Source: Desulfuromonas sp. AOP6
GTDB taxonomy: Bacteria > Desulfobacterota > Desulfuromonadia > Desulfuromonadales > SZUA-540
Direction: 5' to 3'
DNA: 64,000 bases
NCBI RefSeq assembly: GCF_009731355.2
Contig: NZ_AP022810.1
Span: 2,136,001 to 2,200,000 of the forward strand
A program made the position numbers and the translations under genes. Positions 43,476 through 51,877 of the stretch are shown here, one piece after another (position 1 is the stretch's first letter; each line of letters starts with the position of its first letter). The notes beneath the pieces were generated by a model, which did not search any database, was not told where the DNA came from, and saw nothing but the letters and a program-made list of their open reading frames with translations.

Positions 43476-46400
43476 TCAACGCTCCAGCCAGTAACTCATC
43501 CCTATGCGTTCGGCATCGACGTCTTCTTCTTCGATCACCCCGGTGGACGAACTCATGTACAGGCGTTCCACCCCGTTCCCCAGGCGGATGATCTTTGGCA
43601 TGTGCAGCATGCCGGTGAAGGACTTGCCCGTAGGCGCCACATAGACGGGATCATCGACCGTACCGATATTGATCAGATCATCCGGCGAACCGATGCGGAA
43701 CTGGGCATCATCCAGGCGCCCTCCGCTTTCCGCGTCAATGACGTAGAGGAAGGAATCGCCGCCGCCCGAGCAGGGCGAGGTATTGGGGACGAAGGAGACG
43801 ACGAATACCCGTCCATCACGGATGAGAAAATCCTTGATCGCCCTCTCTCCTTCATACGGTGCCGTATTGGGAAACCTGACAAACCAGCCGGCATGGGCGG
43901 CCGGATTGGGCTGCTGATCGTCGATGGTGATGAAGCCATCCCCGTTGACATCGCTGTTGTTGGTCGAATCGTTGTCCCCATCGACGATATCAGCCGCCGT
44001 TGTCCAGTCAATGAGATGGTTGCTGAATGTCCTGTAGGTGGCGGTATCCTGATAGGCAATATTCCGGACATCGATGATGGTCTGCTGAAGCAGGGTCGCC
44101 CCGTTGCCGTTGGACAGGCCTCCCGTGGTCGTATTAAGACTGCCCAGATACTCCAGGTCATCGGCGTCGTCACCGGAATCCCAGATGCCGTAAATCCCTT
44201 TAGGGGAAGCATCGGCGCGATCCGTCTCGCCCAGGAACTTTCCGGTACCGAAAAGGACCAGGTAGCCGTGCTTCATGGGATGGCGCATGACATCGGGCTT
44301 GGCGGTGATCGCCTCCCCGCCAATATTGACCAGCGGTTGCGGACTGGTACCGTCATGGAAGGCGACAGTCCATGCAGCCGCATCGTTCGCGGTCAGGTCG
44401 AACTTCCAGAGGTTGCCCTTAAGATCGCCGGCGTAGACGTAATCCGCCCGGTTGTCATTATTGACGTCAATGACCGAGGGGGTGGACAGACCGTTGTCAG
44501 AAGCAACACCCGTCGCAATTTTGCGAATGACATTGCCATTGAGATCCATCACATACAACATGGCCTGCCCATTGACACTATTGTAGCCGTTGCCGAAAAT
44601 AATGACCCACTCGTGATCGGCATTGCTCGAATTGGAGCGAACAATATAAGCCTGGCTGTACGTGTAGCCGAGATCGTCGTCCGGCGAGGTGGCGGGATCG
44701 GCAGGATACTCCCACTCGACGATCGGGGCGACAGCCAAGGCTTCATCGGAGGTGGCGCCAATCGAGCCGACATTGGCGATATTCAGGGCATAATACCCCT
44801 TGCCCCCCTTGCCGAGCCCACCGATCAACAGCGTCTTGGTAGCGCTGATACGGCGGGCATAGGGCGTCAGGTCGACATAGAACTTATGCTGATAATCGGG
44901 ATCGGTCAGATGGTGGAGGTTTTCGAAAACCAGGTTGGGAACATAGGAGAAACGCTCCCGCCCCGTTTCTGAGTCAAACGCATGCAGCATGCCGTCATTG
45001 CCGCCGGCATAGACGGTTCCATTGAAGTACATGGGGGATGAATGAACGATATCCCCGAGCACCCGAGTGCGATAGCGGAAACCGGTGGCGGTGACGTTGT
45101 CGGTGCGCCCGCGCAGAAACTCGATCATATTGCCGGCCGTCGTCGCGTCCGCGTCCAGGAGGGTACGTTGCCCGGCACTGATGTTGGCGCTGCGGAAAGG
45201 GACACCGGTGGCGGTTTCCGGGTTGTAGGTAATAACTTTGCGGTCGTTCCAGTCGATGGTCTGCAGGACATGGGAAGCCTGCCAGAGAATTTCTCCCACC
45301 CCGGAGCGCACGGCGCCGCTGATGGGGTCAATGGGATAGGCGATGACATCGCCGACCCACTCACCGGTCTGATAGCGAGCCTGGTACAGCACGGTATCGG
45401 TTTTCAGTTCTTCACTGTTGACCGAAACGGAGTTGCCCGAGGCGGGGTCGGTCAGATCAGTGACGATGCTGGAAACGGCCTCGATCATCTCTTCCGGGTT
45501 CATGGCGCTGAAAAAGAGACCGCGACCATTGACGGCGGCATGCCACATGTCATCGATCTTGGCGCTGTCGCTATAAGCCGGGTTGGGCCAGGCAGGGCGA
45601 GGGGTCCGGTCATCCAGGAAACAGGTATTTTCTTCGTACAGGGGCGAGTCCTCCACCCCATCGTCGTTGATATCGGCGAAATCGATTGAACCCTGTACAC
45701 CGAAAGATACCGTGTAGGTGACCAGATGCTGATAATTGGCCTGGTCGCATGAATTGGTGGGAACGACATTGGACAACGTGCTGGAGAGGTCGTTTTTATA
45801 AAACTTCATGGCGATGTCCGCCAGCGTATTGGAATAGGAATCGGCGTAGGGGGCACCCAAGGTGCCATCCTGGTTGCCTACGGAACTGAAAGAATCGTTA
45901 TAGTAGCCATCGGTCATGACGATGGCGAAGGCTTTCTGGCAAGCGCCGCCATCGTCTTCGGCGGCATAAGGACTGCCGTCGACACCAGAGCTGCCACTGA
46001 TGCCGCCGTTATGATTGTCCCCCTGGTCAAAATAGCGGCCAACGTTGTAAAAAGCGGTGCGCAGCGGCGTGCTGCCGCTCGCGCCAACCTCATAGAGAAT
46101 GTCCAGAAGGGTACCGGTCTCGTTGACTACCGTAGCCGCCGTGGCGGTGGGAACAAACTTGACGGCGTCTGCCGCCGTACTCGTGCCGGTGCTGCCGGAG
46201 TGCCGATCGACCCGAACGCTGCCGGTGGAGCCTGCCGCGAAATCGTAATTGCCCAACAGAACCCAGTCACCGCACACATTGCTGCCCGAGTCGCTCTGGT
46301 CCTTGTAGAGGGTATCGGTACCACCGTCATAGGCTATGGTGTATTTGGCATTGCTGTCACCGGTGCTGTTGCAGTGCCACCAGGCATAGACATCGTAGTT

Positions 46401-48023
46401 GCCGCTGGTGTTGAGACTGGGAGTCCAACGGGCATAATCGCCTGAATCGGCCGTATAGCGGCTGTTGGCCTGATACGCCGTGTCCAGATAGCCGCTGGTG
46501 TCGTAATAAACCCAGTAACCATCCCATCGTTTCCTGCCCGTACTGACCCAATAGCGTCCACTGCTGGGGCTGTCCCAATCGCCATTTTCGTAGTATCCGC
46601 TATCGCCGTTGTCAACAACGCTGGTTCCCGCCGCCTCCTCAAGCTTAATGGGGAGTACCCGGGTGCGGGTTGACGAATCGTTAATGCTATAAATTCCAAC
46701 ATTTACCCGCGACATCTTTACAATCGAATGCGAAACAGCGGCCTTGGCCGTAAGCTCGCGGCGTCGGTAGAACGAAAACCAGTCGGCGAAATTCTGCAGA
46801 TCCTCGGCGTCGGTTTTGAATCGGCTGACACTGCCATCTTCATTGAAAAGATTGGGCCGGATGCTGTCGGGTGGCGTCTCCACCGGGGTGAGCAGGCTGA
46901 CCGCATCACCGGAGGCGGTCACTTCGTAATAATCCCGGCGATCCAGGGTTCCGTTCGAATCAGAATCGACGAAGTTGACGAGATAGATCCTCTCACCAGT
47001 GTCGAGTTGGCCATTATCGTCCGCATCGTCCCAAGTATAATAGTGGGCGTTGTTGATCCGCACCGTGGAAGGCATGCCGACCGGCGTGAACTTGACAGCG
47101 TCGGCCATGTAGGTGCTGACGCCGGAAAGCGTGGCCGCCAGGTGCACGGACTGGGCGTCGGAAGGAGACTGGGAGCGAAAATACCAGGTTCCCAGCTTAT
47201 ACCAGCCAGGTGACTTGTTCTGGTTCAGGGTGACCGTGGCCGTGCCAGCACCGTTATTGTAGGTCACCGTGTAATTGGCGGCCGTATCACGTGACGGGTT
47301 GTTGTCATTGATCCAGACCCAGACATCATAATCGCCATTGCGGGGGATCTGCGGCAGCCATTTGGCTTCCTGGGCCGGATCGACCACATTTTTCCAGTGA
47401 TAGTTATCCCCGATGCAATTGGAGGTACTGGTGCCCCAACCGGCCGAAATCACGAAATTGGGTCCGGGAACGTTATCGACAACGACCTCTTCCACGGCGG
47501 TCAGATTGGCTGTCGTGTATTCCAGCCGCAGATCAAAGGTCGGCGTGGCATTGTGGGGATTGGAGCGGGGCGTGCTGACATCGGCGTGGCTTTTGTTGGG
47601 CCAGGGTTTATAGTCGACGGATGGGTTGTAGTAAATCTTGTTGTAACCCGACCACTGGGATTTCCACTCCAGGCGCTCTGAACCAGTCAGGTGATAAGTG
47701 GTCCAGTAGGAGGAAAAGGTGTTGTCATGGCCTGGCGAGTAATGGGCCGGATCAAAGACATAGTAATGTCCGTCGAACAGGCCGTCTCCTTCAGAAGTCA
47801 TGAACTCCCAGTCCATACTGCCCGAGTCGTCGACGACGAACATGATGTTGGGCGCGGCCGAGGTGATGTTGGTGCCCATGGGAGTATCACTGATATCCAC
47901 CGACCAGGCTGGCAGGGCCGCAGACAGGAGGATTGCGAGGGACAGCGTCACGATGGACGACAACGAGGCTGTTTTCTTCAAAAAACCAAACACGGGTGTG
48001 TAAATCGCGGATGCATTCTTCAT
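43476..48023 (-). CDS. pilY1: PilY1-type tip adhesin with two golvesin-like modules (second copy)
   Basis: A 1515-residue secreted protein: signal peptide (about 1-41), von Willebrand A start with FVVDDSGSMDW, and the C-terminal PilY1 propeller (NGTVYAGGNDGMLHAFDSET) with the calcium loop DVNNDNRADYVYAGDLKG at about 1180-1200. Inserted in the N-terminal part are two related modules, about 178-308 and 468-625. Each starts with VVDN and ends with ADAVKF, and contains NGDYDVWVWINDNN or SGNYDVYAWW, as in golvesin/Xly carbohydrate-binding-like domains. The first PilY1 lacks these. It is preceded by CAGGAGG. Likely a tip adhesin with extra glycan-binding capacity (inference). Confidence 0.91.
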   Translation of the reverse strand: MKNASAIYTPVFGFLKKTASLSSIVTLSLAILLSAALPAWSVDISDTPMGTNITSAAPNIMFVVDDSGSMDWEFMTSEGDGLFDGHYYVFDPAHYSPGHDNTFSSYWTTYHLTGSERLEWKSQWSGYNKIYYNPSVDYKPWPNKSHADVSTPRSNPHNATPTFDLRLEYTTANLTAVEEVVVDNVPGPNFVISAGWGTSTSNCIGDNYHWKNVVDPAQEAKWLPQIPRNGDYDVWVWINDNNPSRDTAANYTVTYNNGAGTATVTLNQNKSPGWYKLGTWYFRSQSPSDAQSVHLAATLSGVSTYMADAVKFTPVGMPSTVRINNAHYYTWDDADDNGQLDTGERIYLVNFVDSDSNGTLDRRDYYEVTASGDAVSLLTPVETPPDSIRPNLFNEDGSVSRFKTDAEDLQNFADWFSFYRRRELTAKAAVSHSIVKMSRVNVGIYSINDSSTRTRVLPIKLEEAAGTSVVDNGDSGYYENGDWDSPSSGRYWVSTGRKRWDGYWVYYDTSGYLDTAYQANSRYTADSGDYARWTPSLNTSGNYDVYAWWHCNSTGDSNAKYTIAYDGGTDTLYKDQSDSGSNVCGDWVLLGNYDFAAGSTGSVRVDRHSGSTGTSTAADAVKFVPTATAATVVNETGTLLDILYEVGASGSTPLRTAFYNVGRYFDQGDNHNGGISGSSGVDGSPYAAEDDGGACQKAFAIVMTDGYYNDSFSSVGNQDGTLGAPYADSYSNTLADIAMKFYKNDLSSTLSNVVPTNSCDQANYQHLVTYTVSFGVQGSIDFADINDDGVEDSPLYEENTCFLDDRTPRPAWPNPAYSDSAKIDDMWHAAVNGRGLFFSAMNPEEMIEAVSSIVTDLTDPASGNSVSVNSEELKTDTVLYQARYQTGEWVGDVIAYPIDPISGAVRSGVGEILWQASHVLQTIDWNDRKVITYNPETATGVPFRSANISAGQRTLLDADATTAGNMIEFLRGRTDNVTATGFRYRTRVLGDIVHSSPMYFNGTVYAGGNDGMLHAFDSETGRERFSYVPNLVFENLHHLTDPDYQHKFYVDLTPYARRISATKTLLIGGLGKGGKGYYALNIANVGSIGATSDEALAVAPIVEWEYPADPATSPDDDLGYTYSQAYIVRSNSSNADHEWVIIFGNGYNSVNGQAMLYVMDLNGNVIRKIATGVASDNGLSTPSVIDVNNDNRADYVYAGDLKGNLWKFDLTANDAAAWTVAFHDGTSPQPLVNIGGEAITAKPDVMRHPMKHGYLVLFGTGKFLGETDRADASPKGIYGIWDSGDDADDLEYLGSLNTTTGGLSNGNGATLLQQTIIDVRNIAYQDTATYRTFSNHLIDWTTAADIVDGDNDSTNNSDVNGDGFITIDDQQPNPAAHAGWFVRFPNTAPYEGERAIKDFLIRDGRVFVVSFVPNTSPCSGGGDSFLYVIDAESGGRLDDAQFRIGSPDDLINIGTVDDPVYVAPTGKSFTGMLHMPKIIRLGNGVERLYMSSSTGVIEEEDVDAERIGMSYWLER

Positions 48024-48036
48024 TTTTACCTCCTGA

Positions 48037-48561
48037 TCAAAACCGACGACGGTAACCGACTTCCACTATGGACTGGCCCCTGAAGGCCCCTGTGGGATTG
48101 TCGTACAAACCGAAAACGCCATACTGATGAACCTGGCTGGCGGACATATCCAGAGACCCTCCGGCCGCGATACCCTCATAAACCACGGAAAATCGCGTGC
48201 GGCTGTCGATATCCGCCACGGCGGCCGTATCGTTGGCCGGATCGGCGTCACCTACAACCCAGTTTCCCAGGTTGGCCGCATCAAAATCGCTGTTCAGATT
48301 CAACCAGGCCGGCGGTGCCGCCGCGTCGGGAGCGATTTCATCGGAGGGCAGGCTCTCCAGCCGACTGGTCGCTTCCAGGGCCGACGCTTCGGCGAGATAG
48401 AAATTCTTCTTGACGATCCGGTCATTGCTGGCGATCTTCTGCTCGATCTCTGAAATATCCAGAGCCGAAATACCGATGATGGTGAGCAGCGCCATCAGCA
48501 GCAGGGCGATGAGCATGATGGACCCCCTCTGATTCTGCAGTATTTTCGATGATTTATTCAT
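48037..48561 (-). CDS. pilX: PilX-type minor pilin (second copy)
   Basis: A 174-residue PilX-like protein: leader ending LQNQRG, helix SIMLIALLLMALLTIIGISA without Glu5, then the PilX pattern LDISEIEQKIASNDRIVKKN and FYLAEASALEA. The ATG at 48561 has AAGG nine bases upstream; an in-frame TTG three codons earlier is not used. It lies between pilV and the larger pilY1. It shares layout with the copy at 41005 but is clearly divergent in its C-terminal part. Confidence 0.86.
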   Translation of the reverse strand: MNKSSKILQNQRGSIMLIALLLMALLTIIGISALDISEIEQKIASNDRIVKKNFYLAEASALEATSRLESLPSDEIAPDAAAPPAWLNLNSDFDAANLGNWVVGDADPANDTAAVADIDSRTRFSVVYEGIAAGGSLDMSASQVHQYGVFGLYDNPTGAFRGQSIVEVGYRRRF

Positions 48562-48591
48562 GGCAGACAACCTTCCTCACCCCTGTTGACA

Positions 48592-49011
48592 TCAGCGGAT
48601 CTTGATCGATTCGACAAAGTAATTCTTGGGTAGCAGCCGTTCTCTCCAGGTGACAATGACCCGGATAATTTTGGAGTTGGCGTCACGGTCAGCGATATTC
48701 CAATACACCATGAAGCTGTCATTCAGGGTGGACGGATTCTGACTGTGGTCGGCGGCTGGGCGGTCGTCAAGGCCGGCGTTGCCGTCCGCATCCGTATCGA
48801 CCAGGTCGGCATGCTCAAAATTCAGCGTCATCAGTTCTTCCAGTTTGCTTTCCGCCAGCAGGGCTCCTTCCGTCATCAGAGTCGCATTGACATTGTGACG
48901 GCTGGAAAAAAACTGCATGTTGGTGACGGCCAGAATGCCTATGACGAAAATAGACATGGCAAAGATCAGCTCGATCAGGGAGAATCCTCGTTCATTCAGG
49001 CGCATCTTCAT
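48592..49011 (-). CDS. pilV: PilV-type minor pilin (second copy)
   Basis: A 139-residue prepilin: leader MKMRLNERG, then FSLIELIFAMSIFVIGILAV (Glu5 present), followed by NMQFFSSRHNVNATLMTEGA and AESKLEELM as in PilV. GGGGC lies shortly before the ATG, which is only two bases after the pilW stop. In this cluster the order is FimU-W-V-X-Y1, with W and V swapped relative to the first cluster. Confidence 0.87.
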   Translation of the reverse strand: MKMRLNERGFSLIELIFAMSIFVIGILAVTNMQFFSSRHNVNATLMTEGALLAESKLEELMTLNFEHADLVDTDADGNAGLDDRPAADHSQNPSTLNDSFMVYWNIADRDANSKIIRVIVTWRERLLPKNYFVESIKIR

Positions 49012-49013
49012 GA

Positions 49014-49772
49014 CTAAAGCCCCATATTCCGAAGTTTGACAATGGTCGACACATCGCGGTAATAGAATCCATCGGCCGGGGAAAGTACCGTGTTGGCGAC
49101 CACGAAAGATCGGGAATTCACGTGCTCCGGCTGCGGGTTCTGGCTCCGGGCCACCAGCCAGATGCGCAGGGCCCGAATATCGGCCGCCCGGAACAGAATG
49201 CCGGTGTCGAGGGTATTGATGGCACCATCGCCATCGGTGTCGTCGTCGGAGGTGATCTGGTCATCGCCGTTGGCGTCGAGCTCAAACCAGTTCCCTCCGG
49301 GGGTCGGGATGGCCCAGTGTATACGCCCACCGGCGTCGGTATCGAGCTCCCCGTCGCCGTCCGCGTCGAAAGCGTAGGCAAATCCCAGGGCCACCACGTT
49401 TGCTGCCACAATATCGGCGGCCGTCGTCTGGCGCTCCAGATTGCCGCCAGCAAGGGCATAGCTGATCGACTCACCGGCATCGGCCACGTCCCAATCCTCA
49501 TTAAGGTCCATGGTAACCCTGATAGCGTTGATACCGGCATTGAGCACACCCGCGCTGGACTGGTGCGAGGGGTCGTAGCCGGTCATCCGCAGATCTTTGG
49601 CCATCATGGAAACGGCGGCGCGCAGGTTCTGCTGGATATCGACCACCTGGGTCTGCACGGTATAATCCCGGCTGTTGGTCACATAGAGCCCCAGCATGGC
49701 CGTACTGAAAATACCCACCAGGACCAGGGTCACCAGGATCTCGGTCAGCGTGAAGCCTTTCTGGTTCATCAT
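49014..49772 (-). CDS. pilW: PilW-type minor pilin (second copy)
   Basis: A 252-residue prepilin: very short leader MMNQKG, helix FTLTEILVTLVLVGIFSTAM with Glu5, and the PilW pattern VQTQVVDIQQNLRAAVSMMA followed by KDLRMTGYDP. The middle has a string of Asp-rich calcium-type loops (DADGDGELDTD, DANGDDQITSDDDTDGDG). AAGGA lies five bases before ATG 49772, and a longer upstream reading overlaps the preceding gene and is rejected. Confidence 0.89.
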   Translation of the reverse strand: MMNQKGFTLTEILVTLVLVGIFSTAMLGLYVTNSRDYTVQTQVVDIQQNLRAAVSMMAKDLRMTGYDPSHQSSAGVLNAGINAIRVTMDLNEDWDVADAGESISYALAGGNLERQTTAADIVAANVVALGFAYAFDADGDGELDTDAGGRIHWAIPTPGGNWFELDANGDDQITSDDDTDGDGAINTLDTGILFRAADIRALRIWLVARSQNPQPEHVNSRSFVVANTVLSPADGFYYRDVSTIVKLRNMGL

Positions 49773-49818
49773 GATTATCCTTCCTCGCCTCTTCACCGCC
49801 GGAAGAGTCAAACAGAGC

Positions 49819-50322
49819 CTATTGCTGGGATACGGCACCGGCCAGAGTGACGTTCACTGTGCGCTCCCGGGATTCGTTTTTCAGGGTAACGATGCCTGAA
49901 GACGAGGCAAATCCCCGGTTGTTGAAGGTGACGACATTGCCGAAATTGGTGGACGTCAGCGACACCCCTTTAGGCATATCCTGCTGAGCCAGAATCCGTT
50001 CACCGCCGTCGCGCAGACTATTTCCGGCGGTGCCGCCGCCGCTGCCGTCATCGATAAAGACCATGTAACTGCCCACGCCGCCAGCAGGGGTATACGCACC
50101 GCTGACAAAACGGGCCACGACATTGACATTACTGGAGACCGCGGTCGACTTGCCCAATCGCAGAGCCGACAACAGGTCGCGGCTTACCGCCGAAAAGGCG
50201 GCATTCTTCATCCAGAGCGACACGTTGGGGATCGCGATGGTCATGACTATAGCCAGCAGGGCCATGGCAATGATTAGCTCGATCAGGGTAAAAGCTTTTT
50301 CGCTGGAGACATCCACAGTCAT
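49819..50322 (-). CDS. FimU/GspH-type minor pilin (second cluster, first gene)
   Basis: A 167-residue prepilin: leader MTVDVSSEKA, helix FTLIELIIAMALLAIVMTIA with Glu5, and a GspH/FimU domain (DLLSALRLGKSTAVSSNVNV). Odd point: the residue before the cleavage site is Ala instead of the near-invariant Gly, which may lower PilD processing. GGGGAAG directly precedes the ATG. It is the first gene of the second minor-pilin cluster, with a sigma-54-like promoter about 45 bases upstream. Confidence 0.88.
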   Translation of the reverse strand: MTVDVSSEKAFTLIELIIAMALLAIVMTIAIPNVSLWMKNAAFSAVSRDLLSALRLGKSTAVSSNVNVVARFVSGAYTPAGGVGSYMVFIDDGSGGGTAGNSLRDGGERILAQQDMPKGVSLTSTNFGNVVTFNNRGFASSSGIVTLKNESRERTVNVTLAGAVSQQ

Positions 50323-50365
50323 CTTCCCCTCGTCAAATAAGTTTAGAACCTGTGCCCACAGCTAA

Positions 50366-50381
50366 AGCAAAGACCATTCCA
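50366..50381 (-). promoter_or_regulatory. Sigma-54-type promoter of the second minor-pilin cluster
   Basis: Minus-strand TGGAATGGTCTTTGCT fits TGGCACG-N4-TTGCW with GG and GC ten bases apart. The predicted start near 50356 is about 34 bases before the FimU-type ATG. A palindrome 76-88 bases further upstream would suit an activator site. Confidence 0.7.
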
Positions 50382-50456
50382 AAGGGGGAATAAACCGCAA
50401 GTGGCTGTTTTTATATGTTAATCATGAGAGGACTGGCGAAGGCACGCAAGGATCTA

Positions 50457-50469
50457 CGCAAATTTTGCG
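50457..50469. promoter_or_regulatory. Palindromic candidate activator site
   Basis: Perfect inverted repeat CGCAAA-T-TTTGCG, with another ACGCAA half-site at 50444-50449. It lies upstream of the sigma-54-like promoter at a distance usual for enhancer sites, in the 187-base gap next to the sigma-54 activator gene. Its binder is probably that regulator (inference). Confidence 0.5.
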
Positions 50470-50509
50470 CAGTCACATGCAGAGTTTTCATAGGAGGGTG
50501 TTAGAAAAA

Positions 50510-51877
50510 TCAGGAGATATCGTATTCCCTGATTTTATAGATGAGGGCCCGCAGGCTGATTTCGAGCAGTCTGGCGGCGTGGGTCCGGTTGCCATCGGTC
50601 GCCTTGAGCGCCTTTTCGATGTACTCCCTTTCGAGTCGGCGGATGGCTGCTTTCAGGGAATAATTATCGCTGTGGTCACGGGATTTTCGCCGCGCTTCCC
50701 AGGGGAGAGCGCCTTTGTCGATTTCATCCCGCCGGCAGAAGATCATGGTTTTCTCAAGGAAGTTCTTCAGTTCGCGAACGTTACCCGGCCAGGGGTAGTC
50801 CTGCAGGGCGGCAAGAGCGTCCGACTTTAAATTGGGCACGCTTCTCCCCTCGCGTGAAGCAATCTGTCCTAAAAATCTCTCCGCCAGGGGTTGGAGGTCT
50901 TCGCGCCGCTCCCGCAGGGGGGGGATGTCAATCTCAACAACCGCCAGCCGATAGTAGAGATCATCCCGGAAACGTCCGCCAGCCGCTTCTTCGCGCAGGT
51001 CGCGGGCTGTGGCGGCCAGAACCCTTACATTAACTGACCGGGGACGGGTTTCGCCGACCCGCAGGATTTCTCCTTCCTGCAGGACACGCAACAGCTTGGG
51101 CTGCAGGTCCAGGGGCAACTCACCGATTTCATCAAGAAAGAGTACGCCGCCGTCGGCTGCACTGAACAGCCCCTGGCGCTCGCGGTCGGCGCCGGTAAAG
51201 GCCCCTTTGACATGGCCAAATAGTTCTGACTCCATCAGCCCCGAGGAAATGGCACCGCAGTTCACGGCGACAAAAGGCTTGTCGTGACGGCCGCTCCGGC
51301 TGTGCAGCGCCCTGGCGACCAGTTCCTTGCCCGTGCCCGTTTCCCCGGTGATCAGCACGGGAGAGGTGGAATCAGCAACGGCGTCCACCAATTCGAGCAC
51401 CCGCGCCATGCCAGACCCGGCAAAGACAATTTCGTCCCTGAACTGGGTCTGGCTCAACTCTTTTTTCAGCTGCCGGTTTTCCTGCTGCAGGCGTAGACGC
51501 TCTTCCGCCTTTTTGACGGTCAGCAGCACTTCATCCGGCTTGAAGGGTTTGGATATGTAATCGTAGGCGCCCAGTTTCATGCATTCGATGGCGGTGTCGA
51601 TTGCGCCATAGGCGCTCATGACGATCACCGTGGCCGGGTTGTTGGTGCGGCCCAGTTCACGCAGGAAGGTCATCCCATCCATTTCCGGCATGCGGATATC
51701 ACAGAGGACCAGGTCAACCGTCGCGTGTGAAAGGATGTCCAATCCCTGTAGTCCCTGAGTGGCCTCCAGAACCACATAGCCCTCCTTTTCGAGAACCATA
51801 CGCAGCATGTGCCGCATGGACCCTTCATCGTCCACAATCAGAATAGTGCGTTCTCTGGTAACCATGGTGTCCATCAT
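50510..51877 (-). CDS. Sigma-54-dependent response regulator (NtrC/AtoC type)
   Basis: A 455-residue activator: receiver domain (about 8-125) with [13 protein letters not shown] and the phospho-acceptor Asp in [16 protein letters not shown]+ domain (about 150-380) with Walker [11 protein letters not shown], an intact GAFTGA loop ([13 protein letters not shown]) and [12 protein letters not shown]; and a C-terminal Fis HTH ([20 protein letters not shown]). The ATG overlaps the stop of the sensor kinase gene (ATGA), so they form a pair. It ends just before the second minor-pilin cluster with its sigma-54-like promoter. It is related to but distinct from PilR. Confidence 0.93.
   Translation of the reverse strand: MMDTMVTRERTILIVDDEGSMRHMLRMVLEKEGYVVLEATQGLQGLDILSHATVDLVLCDIRMPEMDGMTFLRELGRTNNPATVIVMSAYGAIDTAIECMKLGAYDYISKPFKPDEVLLTVKKAEERLRLQQENRQLKKELSQTQFRDEIVFAGSGMARVLELVDAVADSTSPVLITGETGTGKELVARALHSRSGRHDKPFVAVNCGAISSGLMESELFGHVKGAFTGADRERQGLFSAADGGVLFLDEIGELPLDLQPKLLRVLQEGEILRVGETRPRSVNVRVLAATARDLREEAAGGRFRDDLYYRLAVVEIDIPPLRERREDLQPLAERFLGQIASREGRSVPNLKSDALAALQDYPWPGNVRELKNFLEKTMIFCRRDEIDKGALPWEARRKSRDHSDNYSLKAAIRRLEREYIEKALKATDGNRTHAARLLEISLRALIYKIREYDIS

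Noticed and set aside
50341-50405. Possible c-di-GMP (GEMM) riboswitch in the gap before the FimU-type gene
   Set aside because: On the plus strand a few bases resemble GEMM (GCAAAGACC, then CCGCAAGTGG), but the paired elements do not fit and no plus-strand gene follows; the same bases form the sigma-54-like promoter of the minus strand.
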